A stretch of 64,000 bases of DNA from the NCBI GenBank assembly GCA_025618425.1, contig CM046846.1, positions 26,914,499 to 26,978,498 of the forward strand, given 5' to 3'. This document shows, piece after piece, positions 59,301 through 64,000 of this stretch. The stretch comes from Heliocidaris tuberculata. Lineage: Eukaryota; Echinodermata; Echinoidea; Camarodonta; Echinometridae. The notes below the pieces were generated by a model. That model ran no database searches and was not told the DNA's origin. It worked only from the letters and a program-made list of their open reading frames with translations. Positions within the stretch are counted from its first letter, which is position 1, and the number at the start of each line of letters is the position of its first letter. Made by a program: the position numbers and the translations under genes.

Positions 59301-61422
59301 GCATGGATGAACTATGAGCTCAGGACTGTAGGACTTAATAACAGGACCCGCGCCATCAGTACAGAATACATGTGACAAGTCACATCCCTAAAAACATAAA
59401 AAACATTTTAAAAAGCAATATTATCAATAAAGAATTAATCACATGAGTTGGAATCATTCCCTATCACACCAATAGGCCTAAATTGTACAAATTAATTGAT
59501 GAACTGAAAAATGACAATGCTATTTTTGTGACTCCTCCCCAATGTTTTCAAATGAACGATTTCAAACATTGTGATGTGAATCTTCTTTGTAGTATCAAAA
59601 TGTATATTGCAATCCTTCAATTCATATTTGTACTAAAAAAACAAACAACTTAAATATCTTAATAAACATTCCCAATTTTCGCACAAATAAAATTATGGAA
59701 TTAAGGAATATTTCCATGATGGATATTGTACAACAAATGGTTGTTCTCCTTCGTAAAGCTAAAATACTAAATTCAATATTGGGGAAAACCATCACAACCA
59801 TATTGCTCTAAGAAGAGCAATATGGTTGTGAGGGAAATTGTTGTGATCATCATCAAGCAACAAAACAAAACTTTCTGTGTACTTACTACTCGAAATGCTG
59901 AAATGGCTGCAAAATAAGGAGCTCCCGTGTATTCTCGACAACCCCCGATGGTTGCTATCCGTCCATCTTGACCTTTGTGCTTGGTAAAGTCCAGCGGGGG
60001 TACAATAGACCTTACCATTTCAATCATATGTCCTCCATCGGTCAGTGTAGTGATGACATTATCTCCACCTGTTGACAGCTTAGCTGTAGGGACATCCAAC
60101 AAAGAAAAGGCTACATTAAATTGAATCCAAGTTTCTCTTCCAGATTTTTCAACAATGAGGGAGGGTTCTATGTTATAGGATATTTGCTATTTTCCCATAC
60201 ATGAAAATGCTATTGGGCCAATTTCAGCACAATTCTTTTTAAATAGAATTTCATCTAAATCAGATAAAAGTGTTAAGTTTTGAGATTTTCTGAGAAGGTT
60301 CAGCATTGTCAAATTTGCTGACAGCAAATTTTAAATGGGGGTTGAGAGACTCCCATACCTCCCTCTAGCAATGTCCTAGACCGAAAATTCTGTCTCTCGT
60401 TCATTAGCCTCTTTAATTTTGACAGGGTCGGCCATTCACTTAGAGACAGAAACGCTCCTATCACTCTGCTGTGCAAACTGACTGAGAGCCGACGATCAGT
60501 CAGCATGTAGTTGTTAAAATGTGAATATTACGATTTTTAAAAATATTTGTGTAAATTAAATAGATTAGGCCTAGGCTCTATACTTAAACGAACATGTTCA
60601 ACTTACCAATTTGACTGTTTTATTCCTTTTAATGCTCCTTTTTCAGGTAATTCAGGGTCCAAGTTGTTCTCGGTTTGAAAATCTTACGCTGCATTCAAAC
60701 TGTTTCCACTGCGCAGGAATGAAGATGACATCGTAGCCGTTCTAGTCTACGTACAAGGGAAAATTATTATGAAGGGAAAAAATTAATGTGTGCGAGTTCG
60801 TAATGAATTCATCACATTTTTTCCTTCATAATAATTTTCCCTTGTACGTAGACTAGAACGGCTACGATGTCATCTTCATTCCTGCGCAGTGGAAACAGTT
60901 TGAATGCAGCGTAAGATTTTCAAACCGAGAACAACTTGGACCCTGAATTACCTGAAAAAGGAGCATTAAAAGGAATAAAACAGTCAAATTGGTAAGTTGA
61001 ACATGTTCGTTTAAGTATAGAGCCTAGGCCTAATCTATTTAATTTACACAAATATTTTTAAAAATCGTAATATTCACATTTTAACAACTACATGCCGACT
61101 GATCGTCGGCTCTCAGTCAGTTTGCACAGCAGAGTGATAGGAGCGTTTCTGTGTCTAAGTGAATGGCCGACCCTGTCAAATTTAAGAGGCTAATGAACGA
61201 GAGACAGAATTTTCGGTCTAGCAATGTCCCTGCTCAAAATCATTTTTGACATTGGTTGTTTTGGGGGTTTTTTGTGTGTGTACATGTACGTGTGTTTGTT
61301 TTTTGAAAAGTTTTTGCTAACGTTTCAGCAAATGCCTGGTTTCATGACTTACCAGCTGGTGTAGGGCGAGCTCGGTTGATCAGCTGACAGAGGATTGTCT
61401 GCACTGTGAACATCTTCAACAT
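50208..61422 (-). CDS. NAXD: ATP-dependent (S)-NAD(P)H-hydrate dehydratase
   Basis: NAXD (CARKD) repairs damaged NADH and NADPH by ATP-dependent dehydration of the S-hydrate, working with the epimerase NAXE. Nine exons on the minus strand join in phase, in order of translation: 61422-61353, 60083-59887, 59387-59299, 58891-58783, 57809-57759, 57285-57181, 56765-56645, 56224-56098 and 50379-50208. The product is 346 residues, against 347 for human NAXD. Family motifs: [20 protein letters not shown] at residues 60-79, GPGLGRD at 141-147, VIDADG across the exon 5/6 junction, LTPNVVEF, and CGGQGD ending at Asp 265, the expected catalytic and nucleotide-binding region. The first 23 residues ([20 protein letters not shown]...) lack acidic residues and suit a mitochondrial leader; an in-frame TGA lies upstream. 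The last intron carries two LINEs. The gene converges on GUF1. Confidence 0.95.
50386..52240 (-). mobile_element. 5'-truncated CR1/L2-like LINE
   Basis: Minus-strand non-LTR retrotransposon with an (ATT)n tail at 50388-50410. It has lost its endonuclease half. The reverse transcriptase remains in two overlapping frames (see the pseudogene entry). It lies in the last NAXD intron in the same orientation as the gene. Confidence 0.88.
50516..52224 (-). pseudogene. Broken LINE reverse transcriptase
   Basis: The upstream frame (52224-51280) encodes the fingers and palm: [36 protein letters not shown] and [14 protein letters not shown]. The downstream frame (51325-50516, extendable to about 51420) carries the YADD motif and the thumb ([20 protein letters not shown]). 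A small indel near 51421-51425 separates the two just before YADD, so a single protein cannot be made. Confidence 0.88.
52241..52730. other. Intron sequence between the two LINEs
   Basis: About 500 bases of original NAXD intron or older repeats. At 52274-52453, ACAGTAAAACCTCATTGTAA to ATTCCACTGTGCG looks like another short inverted-end repeat; a relative starts at about 46104. The 18-base word TCTTTAGGACAAAGGAAA occurs both here and at the LINE 5' end (52185). Confidence 0.5.
52731..55952 (+). mobile_element. Near full-length CR1/L2-like LINE
   Basis: Plus-strand non-LTR retrotransposon with an intact main ORF (52805-55861), a short 3' UTR containing GGAAAAGGCGCTATATAAAT and an (ATT)n tail ending near 55950. 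The 5' limit is uncertain, and no separate ORF1 is seen. It sits antisense in the last NAXD intron. Confidence 0.9.
52805..55861 (+). CDS. LINE endonuclease/reverse transcriptase, intact
   Basis: A 1018-residue retrotransposon polyprotein for target-primed reverse transcription. A basic N-terminus ([13 protein letters not shown] near residue 45) precedes an APE-type endonuclease from about residue 74: catalytic Glu in ETW at 107, GDFNFH at 215-220, and SDH at 279-281. The reverse transcriptase carries [24 protein letters not shown] with Asp 655, [10 protein letters not shown] from 706 and YADD at 739-742, with the thumb to the end. All catalytic motifs are present and there are no stops, so this copy may be recent and potentially active. 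The clade (CR1, L2 or a relative) is judged from motif style only. Confidence 0.95.
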   Translation: MKQFGGLTRSELLELNCDLKLPHDVWTHIKELGIYRKPATRRGTRGGRRKSKKSDGLSTPTGSPRSDSHGQTTLKACLWNSQSIRNKSDLLCDSIIDNNYDITFITETWLKEDDRVILGEICPPGFSALSLPRKTSRRGGGIAAVYDSSLKLKDCSDTLPEASSFEFALFRNPNVNFLVIYRPPSGSVPSSTFFEEFEEVLSCADLLPNRLVVMGDFNFHMDCPSKLEVRNMNSLLTSLGYKQLVQGPTHRLGHTLDLIIVKDSDTLITTCFVDQILHSDHSMIKFDLDLKKSAPSSDIRVLRKFKSIDHEQFSQDLSNRMNSIMDCDSSNIDDLVLRYNEACREVLDAHAPATTRTLSVRVKPSWYTDKVMEARRARRRAERRWRKTKSNTDRRLYIEAQRTVCDVVVSAKKDYYHDRLSSCNTKDMYKTVNELLNVSSNVLPVCTNSSDLAEDFSNYFVSKVSKIRGDIESTVPTKRNVPTVSSNTCEPDSTFSQFDFVSENVLQCMISKCPSKSCTLDPMPTWLVKKHLPVLLPVLLRIVNLSLSTGVFPERLRSSIITPVLKKSSLDKNDLGSYRPVSNIPFLGKLIEKAVSKQVSDFVNRNDLLDPMQSAYRVAHSTETALIRLQNDVLCAIDNRQAVFLLMLDLSSAFDTVDHTILSHRLADDFGLRDNVLSWFKSYLSNRSCRVHVNGSFSSDKRLEFGIPQGSIVGPQLFTYYIRCIGNIISQHSVQYHVYADDIQMFTIFDPTKPGDAACAYYRISKCLEDIQSWLVSNKLKLNSGKTEFFIAASSTDLNRFNDLSFSIDDLDIPMSSTIKDLGVVFDKEMKMSDHVTNLCRTLNWQIYNLNRIRGYLNKDTCHNVVRALVLSRLDYGGCLLGVISKQDLGRLQRLQNKCARLICQKPKWSHVTPLLNELHWLPVSKRIQYRILVQTYKSLSTTLPQYISSLFQQQRTSYSLRSTSAPSYVIPKSRKQAGFKSFQSLAPQLWNRLPASLRNSTSLDIFKKHLKTYLYNS
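55953..56090. repeat. GA-rich simple sequence
   Basis: Purine-rich GAGAGA/GAGGAGA sequence between the LINE tail and NAXD exon 8. Similar GA-rich sequence just before the LINE (about 52728-52803) suggests it inserted into this tract. Confidence 0.7.
56098..56224 (-). CDS. NAXD: NAXD exon 8, catalytic GGQGD
   Basis: 127 bases, phase 1 to phase 2. It encodes [20 protein letters not shown] and [13 protein letters not shown]. The GGQGD Asp is the family's catalytic base. The next intron is 5.7 kb because of two LINEs. Confidence 0.96.
56645..56765 (-). CDS. NAXD: NAXD exon 7
   Basis: 121 bases, phase 0 to phase 1. It encodes [20 protein letters not shown] and SDGHN, equivalent to human QALGNVTVVQKGERDILSNG. 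Confidence 0.95.
57181..57285 (-). CDS. NAXD: NAXD exon 6
   Basis: 105 bases, phase 0 both sides. It encodes [20 protein letters not shown] and [12 protein letters not shown], the conserved substrate-binding LTPN block. Confidence 0.95.
57759..57809 (-). CDS. NAXD: NAXD exon 5 (51 bases)
   Basis: A small exon, phase 0 both sides, encoding [17 protein letters not shown]. The acceptor follows TTTTTCCTGACCAG; the donor is GTAAGT. It supplies the VIDA half of VIDADG. Confidence 0.93.
58483..58716. mobile_element. Inverted-repeat element, TACTGTAAAAC ends
   Basis: TACTGTAAAACCAGAAA at the left mirrors TTTCTCGTTTTACAGTA at the right. Inside are several TTCGCGAAAGTTTC words, including a local duplication of AGTTTCTTGCT.CAAAATTGG. 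It is related to 8339-8605. NAXD intron 4. Confidence 0.7.
58783..58891 (-). CDS. NAXD: NAXD exon 4
   Basis: 109 bases, phase 2 to phase 0. It encodes the [15 protein letters not shown] loop. Donor GTATAC is weaker than the others. A TACTGTAAAAC-type inverted-repeat element starts about 65 bases into the following intron. Confidence 0.95.
59299..59387 (-). CDS. NAXD: NAXD exon 3
   Basis: 89 bases, phase 0 to phase 2. It encodes [20 protein letters not shown] and SPELIVHPC; compare human GADLSHVFCASAAAPVIKAY. Confidence 0.96.
59792..59831. repeat. Perfect 18-bp hairpin in NAXD intron 2
   Basis: TCACAACCATATTGCTCT and AGAGCAATATGGTTGTGA flank a 4-base AAGA loop. It begins 55 bases inside the intron after exon 2. 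The stem is shorter than a typical microRNA precursor. Confidence 0.85.
59887..60083 (-). CDS. NAXD: NAXD exon 2
   Basis: 197 bases, phase 1 to phase 0, acceptor TGTCCCTACAG and donor GTAAGT. It encodes [16 protein letters not shown] and [19 protein letters not shown], the most conserved N-terminal block of NAXD. Confidence 0.97.
60376..61221. mobile_element. Long-arm foldback transposon in NAXD intron 1
   Basis: Two arms of about 410 bases are near-perfect inverted copies, from CTAGACCGAAAATTCTGTCT to AGACAGAATTTTCGGTCTAG, around a centre of about 25 bases near 60800. The short direct repeat CAATGTC flanks both ends (60369-60375 and 61222-61228). Because the tips are similar, the repeat can be read as 7 to 13 bases; 9 would suit a Mutator-like element. 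No transposase. A frame beginning [17 protein letters not shown] lies in each arm but is element sequence. Confidence 0.85.
61353..61422 (-). CDS. NAXD: NAXD exon 1, mitochondrial leader
   Basis: From ATG (61422-61420) to a GTAAGT donor, 70 bases, phase 1, which fits the next acceptor. It encodes [20 protein letters not shown] plus TPA, with Arg and Lys and no Asp or Glu. The match to the usual NAXD length favours this start. Confidence 0.7.
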
Positions 61423-61684
61423 TGAAATGTTGTCCTTGGTTTGACAGAACCTGACCTGAAGCTGGTTTATCTGTCAGCTGTCTTTTGAACAAAAAGATTG
61501 TGGAAAAATCAAATATATTTCTGTGAAAAAAATGCAAGAAGGTAGAAGAAGAGGGAATGATTAAATTGGGACAAATATGCAAGACAAGATTTTAGTTTGG
61601 GAAATACTGCTTTAGAATTAGAGTCAATAGAGTGAGTAATTTAGACTAGCCGGTGAGTATCGACATCATTGAGTTGTCGTTTAC

Positions 61685-61846
61685 CATGTCTTCGTGAAAC
61701 AGTTTGTCAATGTCATGTCCATGAAATTTCTGTAGATCGCTGACAAGAGTTATGACTGTCATGGAAACGACCCCCAGAATCTGAACTAAGCCTGAGCCTG
61801 AGCCTGAGGCTGTGTCATTCAATTTCAGCCGCCGAGCCGTAGACAT
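61685..61846 (-). CDS. Candidate upstream exon, possibly NAXD N-terminal extension
   Basis: ATG at 61846 in a good start context (TACCATGTC) opens 54 codons (MSTARRLKLNDTASGSGSGL...) to a GTAAAC donor, phase 0. It contains a short hydrophobic stretch VQILGVVSMTVITLV. An acceptor (CTGACAG) before 61470 would join it in frame, passing the leader's upstream stop, to give 416 residues. It could instead be a 5' leader ORF or another gene. No homology is recognised. Confidence 0.3.
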
Positions 61847-61929
61847 GGTAGACCTCTTATTCACTATGTATTCGTATCAACCACTATTCTGATATTCTTG
61901 AACATGAAATAATCTAAAGGATACTCACG

Positions 61930-64000
61930 ACTACGTTGATTCACGTCAACACATCAAATGGCACCTCCGAAGAATCCTCTGAAACGTAATGGTTGTCATT
62001 AATTCATTGATTAACCCCAGTGCAGAATCAAAGTCAAAATGAAAGAGAACAATGTTTATGAATTGTGTACGTGCATTTCACGCATAGGCGGAACTAGTCT
62101 TTTCCTAGTTTATTCTGAGGAATGTTACAATAGAAAGAAATAAGAGAAGTTCCTCATATTTACAGCAGGGTGTATGATATTTATTAAAAGTCTTTGTCAC
62201 AAATATGACAACAATTATGTATTGTTACCACTCCTATCTTACCAAACTAAGTTACTTCAATTCATATTTCTCCACCGATACCTCATGTGAAGCCTGGAGC
62301 AGAGAATAGTTGATGGAGCTGCGAGGATGGGGTATGCTGGAGATACGACCCCGCCCATTCCCTTTTGAGATGGGTTTGATTTCTATCGTTGGTATCTCCG
62401 TTCACCCCATTCTCCTGTAATATTTCTCTACTATATCCCAATATAATTATATATATGTCTTTCTAAAAGCCATGTAATGCATTTTAGCCTCCGTATTGCC
62501 TACATTTTTTTGGTATTTCTTACATCATCATGGGCCCTGGGTGCAGCACCAGAGTTTGGGGAGGGGGTACTGAGGGCAAGGGTAAACATTTTTTTTTTTG
62601 TGACGACTTCCCAAATTCTAACATCCACTCAATTCGGAAATCCACGAATAGGCCTACTCATCGGGTGTGATGGACATGCATGAATTATCATGTATGAAAT
62701 GATCGAGATAGATATAGGTCTGGCATAGAGAAATATATGCCTACAACTATACACACACTTTAATCAAAACTTTATTTATTGATTGAGTGCACGGACGTTG
62801 ATTATGAACATAATTTTAGGCTTATGAAATAGTTAGTAATTATGAAATACGTTTTTTTTTTTGGTTGTTTTTTTTTTTGTTGGTTTTTTTTTGTTGGTTT
62901 TTTTAGCTTATTAATGACATTTATTAATTGTTCGGGGGTTTTTTTTCACATAAGAGGGGGCGGGGGCGCTCGCACAGCCTATCGCTATCCATTTACCCAC
63001 TCACCCATTAACCATGTATAAGTATTCAAATCCATTAGCCTCCTCCCCTTCCCAGAGTTAATTCCGTGATTATCACGTGCATGTCAATTATAGAGAGATA
63101 CCTTATCTTGGCAAGGTCTCCCTTTACTGTCATTGAACTAAGTTTTGATATCTTTCCTTACAGTCATGATAGACATGTCTATAGTCCTCGATGTGCCAAT
63201 AGTAAAAACTAGAAACCTTGATGAACAACTGATTATCGTCAAAGTCAGCTAAGAGATTAATAAAATGCCGTGTTGCGAATGCAAAGTTGGTTCTTTTTTT
63301 ATTTAAAAAAAACTTGGCATAAATTTACCATCAGTCAAAAACCCTAGGCACAATGGTTTCTGAATTAATTATATTGTTGCTCTATCAGTGCATAGATAAG
63401 CGAGAATCGTTTAAAAGGGAATCTTGGATGAAATAGAGATCAGAGAGACTATACTGGATTTCGTTTCTGAACACGTTTGGAATAAAACTTGACTTTTTGC
63501 AAAAATGGCATGTTCGGTAAGTTTTCTGCTTTATGTGATGATGTTCATTATCTGTAGTATTATTCAATATTTATTGGGCATTTTTCGTTTTCCCCGATAT
63601 TATTTTTAACCTATGTTTTAACTATCATTCAATACGCATTGAATATCAGTATTGTACAAGAAGCCTCGTATATATTTTAATCGTCTCTTTTAATGACTTT
63701 TTTGTATTATCACTTACATTTGGGTATACATCCGATCCCCATTGCGTTCTGTATACAACGTTTTTTTAAATAGGATATGTCTTAGAAAACGAACTTAATG
63801 CTCTATATTAGGCCTAAAAAAAAGTGTTTATTTTAGTATACTATGCTCAGTAATTAACTTAAAGTTGCAGTATTACGTCATAACCATTGGCAATTATTGT
63901 AAAGCTATACGGATGAGAGGGGGGGGGGCGCACTCCGGGGGCACGTGTCCCCCATTCAAAGAAAGAGGGGAAAGGTGGAGGGAGGGAAAGAATATTTAAC
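61930..64000. other. Sequence upstream of NAXD, no gene recognised
   Basis: The NAXD promoter should lie just above about 61930, where a GTGAGT donor (minus strand, 61928-61923) may end a non-coding first exon. Beyond that I see AT-rich DNA, T-rich runs at 62850-62900, GGGG-rich repeat fragments near 62560, 62950 and 63910, and no convincing open frame. Confidence 0.45.

Noticed and set aside
60309..60506. Leader-like frame [17 protein letters not shown]... that could splice in phase to NAXD exon 2
   Set aside because: It lies inside an arm of the foldback transposon, and the same frame recurs in the other arm; the MLKM exon outside the element gives the expected protein length.
1..64000. 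CRISPR arrays, rRNA genes, bacterial-type operons or phage genes
   Set aside because: None was seen; gene structure, splice sites and repeats are all those of an animal genome.

Overview
This is a eukaryotic nuclear window: three intron-rich protein genes with GT-AG introns, set in AT-rich, repeat-dense DNA. The type and density of short inverted-repeat elements, CR1/L2-like LINEs, a tRNA-derived SINE and frequent ACATGTA-type words point to a marine invertebrate deuterostome, most likely a sea urchin. That assignment is a judgement from sequence style, not a database result. Exon boundaries were worked out by hand from splice signals, reading phase and resemblance to the human families.

Layout. 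(1) 1-2.1 kb: no gene seen; a GA-rich purine tract. (2) 2.1-31.1 kb, plus strand: a KLF3/8/12-type Kruppel-like transcription factor with a TATA box at 2130, seven or eight coding exons, a CtBP-binding PVDLS motif, an acidic segment like that of KLF12, three C2H2 fingers at the C-terminus, and a long 3' UTR to an AATAAA at 31114. The assembled protein is 346 or 358 residues, close to KLF3 and KLF8. (3) 33.0-48.4 kb, plus strand: GUF1, the mitochondrial EF4/LepA GTPase, in 13 exons that join in phase to 685 residues. (4) 50.2-61.4 kb, minus strand: NAXD, the ATP-dependent NAD(P)H-hydrate dehydratase, in nine exons that join in phase to 346 residues; a tenth, upstream exon may extend it. NAXD converges tail to tail on GUF1. 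(5) 62-64 kb: nothing recognised.

The genes do not form a pathway. GUF1 is a mitochondrial translation factor, NAXD is a metabolite-repair enzyme with a plausible mitochondrial leader, and the KLF is a nuclear regulator. Most of the unusual content is mobile DNA in introns. It includes a 2,096-bp hAT-type element with a perfect 8-bp target duplication, a foldback element of about 846 bp with very long arms and flanking direct repeats, one inverted-repeat element nested inside another, and an intact 1018-residue LINE ORF. A second, broken LINE has its (ATT)n tail directly against the splice acceptor of the last NAXD exon. There is also a six-copy family of 70-100 bp hairpins, a cluster of nine GTCACGGACGGACA words, and a 170-bp tandem duplication of unknown nature. 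I found no CRISPR, operon or defence-type system, and nothing I would call a clearly new biological system.
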